Assembly (NCBI RefSeq): GCF_000369005.1
Contig: NZ_KB849766.1
Location: forward strand, 476,084 to 540,083
Reading direction: 5' to 3'
Source of the DNA: Acinetobacter beijerinckii CIP 110307
GTDB taxonomy: Bacteria; Pseudomonadota; Gammaproteobacteria; Pseudomonadales; Moraxellaceae
Length of the DNA: 64,000 nt
The notes below the pieces were generated by a model. It searched no databases, was not told the DNA's origin, and saw only the letters and a program-made list of their open reading frames with translations. The translations under genes were made by a program, and so were the position numbers. Of the stretch, positions 18,440 to 26,322 are shown piece after piece; positions within the stretch are counted from its first letter, which is position 1, and every line of letters begins with the position of its first letter.

Positions 18440-19476
18440 GCGCCTTGAGATGTCCCTACAGCTCCACAAGTAGCGAATTGCACTTTTTGAGCCGTGCTTG
18501 CACTGTTGGTATTTACATTATTTGGGAAGTCATCACCAAATACTTTGACCAGTAAAGAGCATTGTTCAGCTTCATCTGATGTATCAATTACATCCTGCAA
18601 TATTGATCGTAAATTGGTTAATTGATTTCTAAATCTAGTGCCCGTATTTAGGCTACTACCATGAAAAATATCTCTAGATGGATGAACTGGGAGGTTAACT
18701 TTTACTTTCCATTGATCATCAGAGTGCAATTGAAAATAGCCAGACCAATCCAGAATTGAATCAACTGTAGCTTTTAGCGCGAGTAAATCATTTGGAAACC
18801 CGTCTTCATCAATACTTGGTTTAAAGTTCTGTTTAATCATTACTGTTAGACCTATTGAATAGATCTTTCTGCACACGTCAGGACTAAACTTCAGGTTTCT
18901 CCAACGTTTGAGATACCTTACCAATCTGCGAAATTGATATAGTTTTTCTGTGGCATACACGCTGAATTGAGATGAGTCATTGACCCAGTCAATAAGTTCT
19001 TTGGGCGAGGATTCTGACCAAATTTTATGTTCATCAGCTGAGTCTTTTTTCCCCACTGCTAATTCATATCCTCCCCATGAATTCTTTCTATACACTGGGA
19101 TATCAATATGTAGATTCTTAAATTTATAATCAGCAGTAACACAAGGTTTTTTGATTTTAGCATTTTGAAATCCACGATCTTCCAGAATTTCTAAAATGAC
19201 TTTTTTGGGAATTAATGGATCTGATGGAGATCCTTCATAATCAATGACTATGGCACGGTCAATATCAAAATCTTTGCCAGGTTCTTTAATGGTCGTATAA
19301 GTAACAAGTGAACCTTGAATAAAGTCATCAATAACGGGATAACCTTTTTCTTTAAATTTAGCCTTGATTGCAGCTGTAATGCTATCGTCTTTTTCACGAG
19401 CATTTGAATACTCTGAATCATGACGGGTTAAATAGATTCGTCGATCAAATGTAAAAAATTTATTTTGCAAACTCAT
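18436..19476 (-). CDS. CBASS CD-NTase (cyclic oligonucleotide synthase)
   Basis: A 346-residue nucleotidyltransferase of the cGAS/DncV-like family that makes the CBASS second messenger. With the ATG at 19476 (MSLQNK; GAGAGAG ribosome-binding site) the active site reads Gly55-Ser56 (IQGSLVTYTT), Asp71 and Asp73 (DFDID), and Asp125 (LHIDIP). A helical C-terminal half follows (RRLVRYLKRWRN). The last ~25 residues look flexible and end GTSQGA, suitable as a conjugation tail for Cap2. The Cap5 partner suggests clade G and a cGAMP-type product, but I cannot fix the clade by eye. The stop overlaps the cap2 start (ATGA). Confidence 0.92.
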   Translation of the reverse strand: MSLQNKFFTFDRRIYLTRHDSEYSNAREKDDSITAAIKAKFKEKGYPVIDDFIQGSLVTYTTIKEPGKDFDIDRAIVIDYEGSPSDPLIPKKVILEILEDRGFQNAKIKKPCVTADYKFKNLHIDIPVYRKNSWGGYELAVGKKDSADEHKIWSESSPKELIDWVNDSSQFSVYATEKLYQFRRLVRYLKRWRNLKFSPDVCRKIYSIGLTVMIKQNFKPSIDEDGFPNDLLALKATVDSILDWSGYFQLHSDDQWKVKVNLPVHPSRDIFHGSSLNTGTRFRNQLTNLRSILQDVIDTSDEAEQCSLLVKVFGDDFPNNVNTNSASTAQKVQFATCGAVGTSQGA

Positions 19477-19585
19477 GTGTTGCTCTCTCAAAATGTAAGT
19501 TAATTTGGTACCCAGCCTCCCTAAAAAAACTGGGTAGAGAACAATTACTTAAACTTTTAAAAGCCATTAGCTCAGTTAATTCAAT

Positions 19586-19714
19586 CTAAGACTTTGACTT
19601 TTTTGAACGTTTCGGAAACTTGTATAAACCACCTTTTGGGTGATAAATACGTTTGCCGTTTCTGGTAATGAATCGTGTGTACACATATTCAATGCCATCG
19701 TCGTTTGTAGACAT
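19586..19714 (-). CDS. 42-residue basic protein upstream of CBASS, function unknown
   Basis: A short open frame, MSTNDDGIEYVYTRFITRNG followed by a strongly basic end rich in Lys/Arg (about 12 of the last 24 residues). It has a good ribosome-binding site (GAGGAG, 8 bases from ATG), which is unusual for a chance frame, but that site is buried in a hairpin (see 19717-19767). It lies on the same strand between the HTH-ImmA gene and the CD-NTase. It is soluble, with no membrane segment or Cys. The role could be regulatory (DNA/RNA binding) or a leader peptide; no family recognised. Confidence 0.6.
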   Translation of the reverse strand: MSTNDDGIEYVYTRFITRNGKRIYHPKGGLYKFPKRSKKSKS

Positions 19715-19716
19715 AG

Positions 19717-19767
19717 GTCTACTCCTCACATAGGGCATGGTAATGTGAGTGCGACTTAGGAGTAGAC
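19717..19767 (-). promoter_or_regulatory. Hairpin sequestering the ribosome-binding site of the 42-codon gene
   Basis: On the minus strand GTCTACTC (5' side) pairs with GAGTAGAC, and inside it CTCACAT pairs with ATGTGAG. A 10-base bulge sits on the 5' side and the loop is TACCATGCCCT. The 3' strand contains the GAGGAG ribosome-binding site, 2 bases before ATG. The structure should block initiation until something opens it (a protein, an RNA, or coupling to upstream translation). Confidence 0.6.
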
Positions 19768-19831
19768 AGAGTTGTCCGTTGCGGAGGAGAGAGCTTTTAC
19801 GTTAGAATCGAGACACCACATCACGAGGACT

Positions 19832-19923
19832 AACGTGAAAGACATCTATCCGTAACTATGGACAGCTAAGTCTTTTGTCCTGAAATCGCAGGGGCATATG
19901 CCCAAATCTGCCTTTCTCACGTT
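19832..19923 (-). ncRNA. Structured RNA element between HTH-ImmA gene and CBASS
   Basis: About 92 bases close on themselves: AACGTGAGAAAG at one end pairs with CTTTCACGTT at the other. Inside are a nested hairpin (GCAG...GGGC-ATAT-GCCC-CTGC) and another (GGACA...TGTCC). No protein frame fits it. I infer a structured leader or small RNA; the fold is nearly as good on the plus strand, so the strand is chosen from the flanking genes. No known RNA family recognised. Confidence 0.45.
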
Positions 19924-19926
19924 TAC

Positions 19927-19948
19927 TAGCCGACCTTCGGGTCGGCTA
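19927..19948. other. Strong stem-loop just after the HTH-ImmA stop
   Basis: A perfect 9-bp stem (TAGCCGACC / GGTCGGCTA) with a TTCG tetraloop on the plus strand, 6 bases beyond the stop of the HTH-ImmA gene. Neither side has a proper T-run, so it may protect the transcript end or attenuate rather than fully terminate. Confidence 0.6.
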
Positions 19949-19953
19949 AAATA

Positions 19954-21024
19954 TTAAGAAGCCATAGAAAATCTCTCCATCTCTTCGATATCAGCTTTAT
20001 AAAGCTGAGTGAAATCTTCCGGGTATAAGTTAAAGAAGGATGATAAATCTGAAATGACTTTTGACTTATCACCTTGGCAAAAATCCATCATTAATTTAGC
20101 AAAGCGTTGAGGGTGCTCTCTTTCTAAGGAATAAGGCTCAGCTTTGCGGTAACCATACATACTCATTTGGCGCCATAAGGTTGCGGACTGTCTGTCACTT
20201 ATGTCTCCAATGTGTTTTGATTTCACAATTAGAGCAGCCATGGAAACTTTCCAGAACAACTTATGCGTTGCGTAAGTCTTAAGATTAGTTGTTTGTAACT
20301 CACCTTGCACAGCCTCAGTTGGAATTAAAAACTCTGCAGCAAATTCATTCGCTTCTTCTTCCATGTCTATTGATGGAGCATATTTATGAAGAATTAAATG
20401 TCCTAACTCATGTGCTAAGGTAAAGCGAATTCGGTCATTAGGTTGGTTTGCATTGAGGAAAATACATGGAGGGCTATTTTGAGTTTGTAAAGATACCCCA
20501 TCAATGTGATCTTCTTCAAAATTACAATAGAAAATAAAGACTCCAGCTTTCTCAATGAGTCCGGTCAAATCTTCAATAGGGTTTAATCCCAAATTCCATT
20601 CTTTACGAAGCTTTAATGCAGCTTCAGTAGCTGAACTAACATTTATATGTATCTGATAACTTGGTAATGGTAAAGATGCTTCTAACTGACAAAACAGATC
20701 AAGCTTATCTAGATTTGAAGCTTTAATTGTCATTTCAGCATTGATTTGATTTAGGATTTTAGCTGTAGTTGAAGCTTTTTTTCGGTATGCATGTAAACTA
20801 ATTGGAGACACTTTAAAGTGGTCATCTTGATGAAAGAACCTTTCTGGGAAATTAAGGATCTTTGCAATATTAAACTTTGTTTCATCTGAAGGCTTAATGT
20901 CGCCTTTCTCAATTTTGGATAAAGCAGCTTGAGTAATATTTCCCATTTTTTGGACAAGCTCAGTCTGGCTCATACCTCTTAGGTCCCGAGCAATTCTTAA
21001 CATGTCTGGATTAAATGTAGGCAT
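19954..21024 (-). CDS. Xre-type HTH fused to ImmA/IrrE metallopeptidase
   Basis: A 356-residue protein with the start at 21024 (MPTFNPDMLRIA) set by an AGGGAGG ribosome-binding site. Residues 5-62 are a Cro/CI-like HTH (ARDLRGMSQTELVQKMGNITQAALSKIEKG). The rest is an ImmA/IrrE (COG2856) zinc peptidase with HELGH at 205-209 and a downstream EEEANEFAAEFLIP ligand helix. Such proteins sense DNA damage or phage and cleave or inactivate repressors. In several CBASS loci a separate HTH repressor and COG2856 peptidase (CapH/CapP) play this role; here both are in one chain. It faces the CBASS genes on the same strand, and it probably controls them or itself. Confidence 0.85.
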   Translation of the reverse strand: MPTFNPDMLRIARDLRGMSQTELVQKMGNITQAALSKIEKGDIKPSDETKFNIAKILNFPERFFHQDDHFKVSPISLHAYRKKASTTAKILNQINAEMTIKASNLDKLDLFCQLEASLPLPSYQIHINVSSATEAALKLRKEWNLGLNPIEDLTGLIEKAGVFIFYCNFEEDHIDGVSLQTQNSPPCIFLNANQPNDRIRFTLAHELGHLILHKYAPSIDMEEEANEFAAEFLIPTEAVQGELQTTNLKTYATHKLFWKVSMAALIVKSKHIGDISDRQSATLWRQMSMYGYRKAEPYSLEREHPQRFAKLMMDFCQGDKSKVISDLSSFFNLYPEDFTQLYKADIEEMERFSMAS

Positions 21025-21373
21025 ATGTCCTCCCTGAAACAAAAAATTCTTTTGATTCATGCCGGTAAGATAGTGGAAATATTTGGGGCTGTCAATTTTT
21101 TGTAAAACTATAACCGAAATTAAAATTTGTCCTATATATTGTGTTTGTTTTTTAGTTTTTTACTAAATATAGTTTTTGGTTGAAACATTTATTAAATTTT
21201 ATGACAAAAAAAACTATTCTTTAAGCAATTAGATCAGCTAAAGTTCTTAAGATATTCTGAAAGATGGGACGATAAGACAGGTCATTGACGTCAATATTTC
21301 TATAGATAATTTAGTTATTCTGGAATGATTGTTTTTTCTAAGTTCATATAATTCTAAAGTTCTGTTTAATGAA
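21025..21373. other. AT-rich intergenic stretch upstream of HTH-ImmA
   Basis: Holds the promoter listed at 21067-21095 and several A/T-rich motifs of the type AAAACTAT (21107, 21171 on the minus strand, 21210) that could be operator half-sites. No gene seen. Confidence 0.5.
21067..21095 (-). promoter_or_regulatory. Sigma-70 promoter of the HTH-ImmA gene
   Basis: On the minus strand, TTGACA (21095-21090), a 17-bp spacer and TATCTT (21072-21067) stand about 45 bases before the ATG. This is close to consensus. Confidence 0.75.
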
Positions 21374-21631
21374 CTATTCGTTTGAAGGACTAATGGTTCG
21401 TTTTTTAATTCTATAAGTTCCTAATGCTACAATTTTTTTAGCCAGATCAGGGTTACGTCCTGGCAATTGTTTAATTAAAACGGGAATGCTATTTGGAGAC
21501 TTACTCCATATAGCATCATTTTCTACATATAGTACCGTGTTAGTGCGTGCATTCTCAATAAAGCTTTGATGCAGTACCTTAGCTGCTAGAGAAGCTATAT
21601 AGCTTTCATCCTCAAAGCTGTTAAATTTCAT
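21374..21631 (-). CDS. Hypothetical 85-residue protein at the island edge
   Basis: A small soluble protein starting MKFNSFEDESYIASLAAKVL. It has no signal, membrane segment or recognised motif; the middle (NAIWSKSPNSIPVLIKQLPG-like region) and the end (ALGTYRIKKRTI) are mixed alpha/beta in character with a basic tail. The ribosome-binding site is poor. It is the last open frame before the repeats and comEC junction. Presumably an island-borne orphan. Confidence 0.5.
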   Translation of the reverse strand: MKFNSFEDESYIASLAAKVLHQSFIENARTNTVLYVENDAIWSKSPNSIPVLIKQLPGRNPDLAKKIVALGTYRIKKRTISPSNE

Positions 21632-21978
21632 AACTAAAGCCTAATCTTGGTTAAATATGATTAATATCAATTTCTCATACCAATCTGATTACTTCAACCC
21701 CATAATTAAAGAACTATCTTCCATAATAACCATTATATAAAAAAACCTAGAACCTTTGTCTGTTTAGTGAGTAGATTAAGTACATAACAGACAAAATTAA
21801 AATTTAGTCTTAGGAATGAATAAGAACTTTTTATCTATTCTTAATAGCTAAACAGCAACCTAGCTATTTTTTCTTTAAATTTCCATGGAATTTTTTGTAT
21901 GTTTTACAATCAAAACTATAATTAAATTCCATTTTTTCTTTATTAAATATGGAATTTCCAAAAAACATAAATAGCACT
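21632..21978. other. Gene-free end of the island
   Basis: Apart from the inverted repeat (21755-21795) and the motif cluster (21874-22011), I see no gene here. The sequence is very AT-rich. Confidence 0.6.
21755..21795. repeat. Inverted repeat near the island end
   Basis: TTTGTCTGTT (21755-21764) and AACAGACAAA (21786-21795) are perfect 10-bp inverted copies around a 21-base loop. It could be a terminator-like hairpin or a protein-binding site. Confidence 0.6.
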
Positions 21979-22011
21979 TTAAAATCCAACAGTTAGGTTA
22001 AATTCCATATT
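21874..22011. repeat. Four copies of an ATGGAATTT motif at the island end
   Basis: Copies of TTAAATTCCAT or its complement occur at 21874-21894 (palindromic form AAATTTCCATGGAATTT), 21921-21935, 21945-21960 (opposite orientation) and 21998-22011. They crowd within 140 bp directly inside the comEC junction. Multiple short repeats at an element end are what transposases of the Tn7/Mu type bind, though mixed orientation is less typical. Confidence 0.55.
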
Positions 22012-23700
22012 GTAAAGTCTTGAGTACTTACCTTGACCTACATCTAAAATACTTAAAACAGTGGGTTGAGCTTTTAAGCCAAACAATATCGGTAAAAAAC
22101 AAATGATTGCCCAAGCTTTCGGAATGGTTCCTCTTGGCATAAAAATAATCAATATGCAGATAATCAAACAAAGCATCATTAATGGTGTACAACTTACACC
22201 ATACAAATCAGGTGAAATGGCCTGTAAAACGTTCAGCATGACCATTAATAAAGAAAGTAACGAATCACTGATCTGAAAGAAAAACTGTCCTAGTGGAGCA
22301 CTAATGAGCCATACACATGCTGCAAAAATGTTCACAGGAACAATTAAGCCACTTAGTAAAGGAATAGCAATTAAATTACTAAATGGCGCGACCCAAGAAA
22401 TTTGTTGGAAAAAAATTAAGACCAACGGCATCAAGGCAACAAATATTTTCCACTGTGATTCGACTAATATTTTAATTATGAAAAAAAATCGTTGTGAGAC
22501 AGTTGCAATCTGATCTTTAGGCAATTGTTCTATGGTCTGATAAATTCTTAATAAAATAAAACAAGCGCCATAAGACAACCAAAATGCAGCGGATAGAATA
22601 CTAAATGGATCATAAATAAGTAGAAAACTCGCGCTATACACGAGTAAAGCAAATGGTTGGAGTGATTGTCGAAAAATTAGAAAAAGACTGGCGATGCTAA
22701 CGGTTAATAAAGTCCTCATTGCAGGGATTTCAAAACCAACAAAGGCGACGTATAGTAAAACGCTAAAGACAAATGGCAAGAGCAATAAAATTTGTCTAGG
22801 TTTCCATAAATATAGCTTTGGATGAAAACGTTGAACCGTTATTTTCAGCAACCAAGTAAACATAAATGCAAAGATCAAAACATGTGGACCTGAAATCGCC
22901 AATAAATGAGAAATACCCAACTGTTGAAACTGATCTTTCTGAGTGCTAGATAAAAGACTTTCATCCCCTGTGAGTAAAGCTAAAAGTAAACCTTTGTTAT
23001 TCAAGGAAGATCGTTCCAACATTTGCCGAAACGTTAAACGGATTTTTTCAATCTCTAATAAAAATTTCGCTGGAATGGCTTGTTGTTGTTTTAAATGAGG
23101 TTGATAACCTAAGCCATATACCTCATCTAATGTTAGAGCTTGGATATTTTGTACAGAGAATGCTGACATTATATTTTGCTGTAAAAACCATTTTTCCTGA
23201 TCAAATGCTCCAGCAATAGCATAGCTATGCGCTGGTTTGATCTTGCCATAAATTCGATAATAATGTCCAAGTTGCAAAGTTTGCGTGTTAATCGATACAT
23301 GACGATTATTTTTTAAATAAAGCATCCAATTAACAGGTTGAGCATGTCGATTGAGTATTTCCGCGACTTGCTTATGCCCTTCTAGGGTTGGTTCATCTAT
23401 CTTCTTGATATAAACAATTGCTTCAAATGGCTGTGTTTCTAACTCTCTTAATTCAAGTCTTTGTTCTAATCTTGAATCTGCAAAATGATATCCAGTGCAA
23501 AATAGCGCCCAACTGGCGCTGATTAAAATTAGAGATTTATAAATGGGTTGATCAAAATACAGATTGCGTTTAATACAACCCATACCAAAGATAATCATCG
23601 CGATACTTAGCCATATCCACCATGATGTAGATACAAAACTGAAGTGGTGCCCCATCATTGCAATTCCTGCAATCCAGCCCAACAAAATAATTTTTAACAT
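21979..23700 (-). pseudogene. comEC: comEC, truncated by island insertion
   Basis: ComEC is the inner-membrane channel for DNA uptake in natural transformation. The frame starts normally (MLKIILLGWIAGIAMMGHHFSF) with the OB-like region and the competence membrane domain (GLLLALLTGDESLLSSTQKDQFQQLGISHLLAISGPHV is the diagnostic segment, here in abbreviated reading). It ends at LSILDVGQG (codon ending at 22030) and then reads 15 unrelated residues to a stop. The metallo-beta-lactamase-like domain that normally follows is absent, so ~200 residues are lost. The remaining part was presumably left beyond the far end of the island. The cell is expected to be poorly or not transformable. Confidence 0.85.
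22012..22032. other. Junction between island and comEC
   Basis: Plus-strand sequence changes from island end (TGTAAAGTCTTGAGTACTT) to comEC codons (ACC TTG ACC TAC ATC) at about 22029/22030. The exact terminus and any target duplication cannot be set without the other end. Confidence 0.6.
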
Positions 23701-23782
23701 GTACTTATAATGAAGTTTTTGATTTTTCTAAGGGCAAAATTAAAGCCCTTTTTCAGGGCTTTAACAAGGTATTAAACAAAAA

Positions 23783-24469
23783 TTATTTATGATCAATCCA
23801 TAAACCATCTTGCATATGTAAAATTGAATCAGCTGATTGTGCTAATTGCTCATCATGCGTCACGATCAGCATCGCCATATTTAGCTCTTTTTTCAAATCT
23901 GTGAGTAATTCAAAAATACTTAATGCTGTTTTACGATCAAGATTACCCGTTGGTTCATCGGCAAGTACAACTGCTGGCTTTGTGACCAATGCACGAGCTA
24001 AAGCAACACGTTGCCGTTCACCACCCGACAATTCGCCAGGTTTATGATCCATTCGGTGAGACAATCCAACGCGATCAAGTAAATATTCGGCTTGCTTTTT
24101 TACATCTTTAAAATTGCTGTCACTGCGTAGCATTAATGGCATAGCAACATTTTCAAAAGCAGAAAACTCAGGTAAAAGATGATGAAACTGATAAACAAAA
24201 CCTAAATATTGATTACGTTTATAGCCACGCTCAGCTTCTCCTAAATTATCGAAACGCTGCCCTTGTAAAAAAACCTGCCCTTGTGAAGGTTGTTCTAAGC
24301 CACCTAAAGCATGTAAAAGCGTACTTTTACCTGAGCCACTTGAACCAACAATCGAGACAAATTCACCTGCATTCACTTGCAGTGAGAGACCTTTAATGAC
24401 TTCAACTTTACTTTTGCCATCATCAAAATGCTTATAAATATCTTTTGCTTCTAAAACAACCTTACTCAT
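23783..24469 (-). CDS. lolD: LolD, ATPase of the lipoprotein release system
   Basis: A 228-residue ABC ATPase from MSKVVLEAKDIYKHF. Walker A is GSSGSGKST, the signature is LSGGE and Walker B is AVVLADEPTGNLD followed by VTHD. With LolC it powers extraction of lipoproteins from the inner membrane. The start ATG lies inside the last codons of lolC (8-base overlap), which fixes it; a longer frame would extend into lolC. Confidence 0.93.
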   Translation of the reverse strand: MSKVVLEAKDIYKHFDDGKSKVEVIKGLSLQVNAGEFVSIVGSSGSGKSTLLHALGGLEQPSQGQVFLQGQRFDNLGEAERGYKRNQYLGFVYQFHHLLPEFSAFENVAMPLMLRSDSNFKDVKKQAEYLLDRVGLSHRMDHKPGELSGGERQRVALARALVTKPAVVLADEPTGNLDRKTALSIFELLTDLKKELNMAMLIVTHDEQLAQSADSILHMQDGLWIDHK

Positions 24470-25697
24470 AACGTAATGCCTCAGCAGGTTGAACTTTCGC
24501 TGCACGTAAAGCAGGATAAATCGTTGCAAAAAAGCTCATTAACAGTGATACAGTCACAATAATCGCAACATCTTGCCACCTGAGATAAGAAGGAAGATAG
24601 TGAACGAAATAAGCATCAAAGAGGTTTAAACCCAAAGCGGTATTAAACCAAGAAATAATATCACTAATAGTTAAAGCTAAAGTCACACCTAAAATCGTAC
24701 CAGCAATTGTTCCAATCACACCGATCACTGTACCTTGCACCATGAAGATTTTAGTGATCATAGATGGAGATGCACCAAGCGTACGTAAAATCGCAATATC
24801 AGATTTTTTGTCTGTTACAACCATAACCAATGACGAAACAATATTAAATGCTGCAACGACAATAATCAGAACTAACAATAAAGCGACTAAAGTCTTTTCC
24901 ATTTGAATCGCATTGAACAAATTCCCATGAGTATAAGTCCAATTTGATGCATAGAAATTACTTGGTAATTGACTCACAATATCATCAGCAACTTTAGGCG
25001 CAGCAAAAATATCATCTAGTTTTAAACGAACACCCTGAGCACCATCGGGTAAACGCAATAAGGTTGAAGCATCATTCAAGGCGATATAACCCACCATTGA
25101 ATCCACTTCTGCACCCACACTAAAAATACCAACAATTTTAAAGCGTTTGAAACGCGGAACCACACCTGCAGGTGAAGGTGTTGCTTCAGGTAAAACTAAA
25201 GTAACATTATCATTTAGACCCAAACCAAGTGCGTCGGTCATATCCTTACCAAGAACAATACCAAACTCACCTTTCTTTAAGGCATTTAAATCACCTGTAA
25301 CCATATGATTTTGAATGATTGAAACCTTTTTTTCATATTCTGGTTCAATCCCTGTCACCATAATCCCAGCAACTTGACCATGTGCAGTGAGCATACCCTG
25401 TAATTGGGTAAAAGGAGCAACACCAGTTACATGAGGATGACTCTCAACTTTTTTTACAAGCTCAGGCCAATCTGTTAGAATTTGGGTAGAAGAAACAGTG
25501 GCTTGTGGAACCATGCCCAGAACCCGATTTTTTAATTCGCGGTCAAAACCATTCATGACAGATAACACTGTAATGAGCACAGCAACGCCAAGGGTTAAAC
25601 CAATCATGGAAACCAAGGCAATAAAAGAAATAAAATGATTACTTCGCCGAGCACGAGTGTATCTCAACCCTATATACAGCGAAACTGGCTTAAACAT
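24462..25697 (-). CDS. lolC: LolC/LolE-family lipoprotein-releasing permease
   Basis: A 411-residue inner-membrane protein with one N-terminal helix, a large periplasmic MacB-like domain (~45-260) and three C-terminal helices. The start MFKPVSLYIGLRYTRARRSNHFISFIALVSMIGLTLGVA is the LolC/E hallmark, and the segment SDIAILRTLGASPSMI is typical. One permease gene (a LolF-type homodimer) is usual in Acinetobacter-like bacteria. It is co-transcribed with lolD; a divergent PilZ gene starts 25 bp away. Confidence 0.92.
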   Translation of the reverse strand: MFKPVSLYIGLRYTRARRSNHFISFIALVSMIGLTLGVAVLITVLSVMNGFDRELKNRVLGMVPQATVSSTQILTDWPELVKKVESHPHVTGVAPFTQLQGMLTAHGQVAGIMVTGIEPEYEKKVSIIQNHMVTGDLNALKKGEFGIVLGKDMTDALGLGLNDNVTLVLPEATPSPAGVVPRFKRFKIVGIFSVGAEVDSMVGYIALNDASTLLRLPDGAQGVRLKLDDIFAAPKVADDIVSQLPSNFYASNWTYTHGNLFNAIQMEKTLVALLLVLIIVVAAFNIVSSLVMVVTDKKSDIAILRTLGASPSMITKIFMVQGTVIGVIGTIAGTILGVTLALTISDIISWFNTALGLNLFDAYFVHYLPSYLRWQDVAIIVTVSLLMSFFATIYPALRAAKVQPAEALRYE

Positions 25698-25722
25698 ACC
25701 ATCTAGTCCGAGGTGATTTATT

Positions 25723-26310
25723 ATGGAAAATTCACAACATCATCTTGTTGACGACAATACGGAACGTCGAGTGATGTCTCGTATCGATGCTGTGTTAAGA
25801 ATCAACTATCAAGTCATTCCAGACGATGTTGCACTGAATGATCCCTATGATTCTCATTTTGTATTGCCACGCTATTTTCTACTACTTGATGAATTAGATC
25901 AATTTGATCATGCGTTTCGCTACGAATTAGAACAATTAAATGAAAAAGATCAACAAATTGCTCGAATCTTATCCCTATTTAATCAAAAACTGAATCTAAT
26001 TACGGGTTCTTTCTATGACAATATTGTTCAGTCGATGTTGCCTGTACCTGAGCAAGTCAACTTTTCTGAAAATGGTTTAAGTTTTTTTAGTACACAAGAT
26101 CTCAATGAAGGCACATATATACACATTACTTTAAGTCATCCAGAAAACTCATTTCATATCGCTGCAACAGCACAAGTGGCCTACAGTACGGCTGAAGAAC
26201 AAGGTAAATTCCGGATTGGTGCCTATTTCATTACTTTGAATCCACAAGATCGCGCAAAATTAGCTGAAAGTATCCAAGAAACTCAACAAACGGATCATCA
26301 TCAACTCTAA
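25723..26310 (+). CDS. PilZ-domain protein
   Basis: A 195-residue protein with a C-terminal PilZ-like region (~100-190) that contains VNFSENGLSFFS, a variant of the (D/N)xSxxG c-di-GMP motif, and an upstream basic patch (TERRVMSR). The N-terminal ~100 residues are helical and unrecognised. A c-di-GMP effector role is inferred from this motif. It is divergent from lolC, with 25 bp between them. Confidence 0.75.
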   Translation: MENSQHHLVDDNTERRVMSRIDAVLRINYQVIPDDVALNDPYDSHFVLPRYFLLLDELDQFDHAFRYELEQLNEKDQQIARILSLFNQKLNLITGSFYDNIVQSMLPVPEQVNFSENGLSFFSTQDLNEGTYIHITLSHPENSFHIAATAQVAYSTAEEQGKFRIGAYFITLNPQDRAKLAESIQETQQTDHHQL

Positions 26311-26322
26311 AGCTTCAATTAC

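Noticed and set aside
19717-19948. Retron-like non-coding RNA
   Set aside because: Flanking complementary ends and inner hairpins recall msr-msd, but no reverse transcriptase gene is present and there is no branching-G context.
19927-19948. Rho-independent terminator
   Set aside because: Strong stem but no T-run on either strand; listed as a stem-loop instead.
21632-22030. tRNA gene as insertion site
   Set aside because: No tRNA-like sequence at the boundary; the target is the comEC coding sequence.
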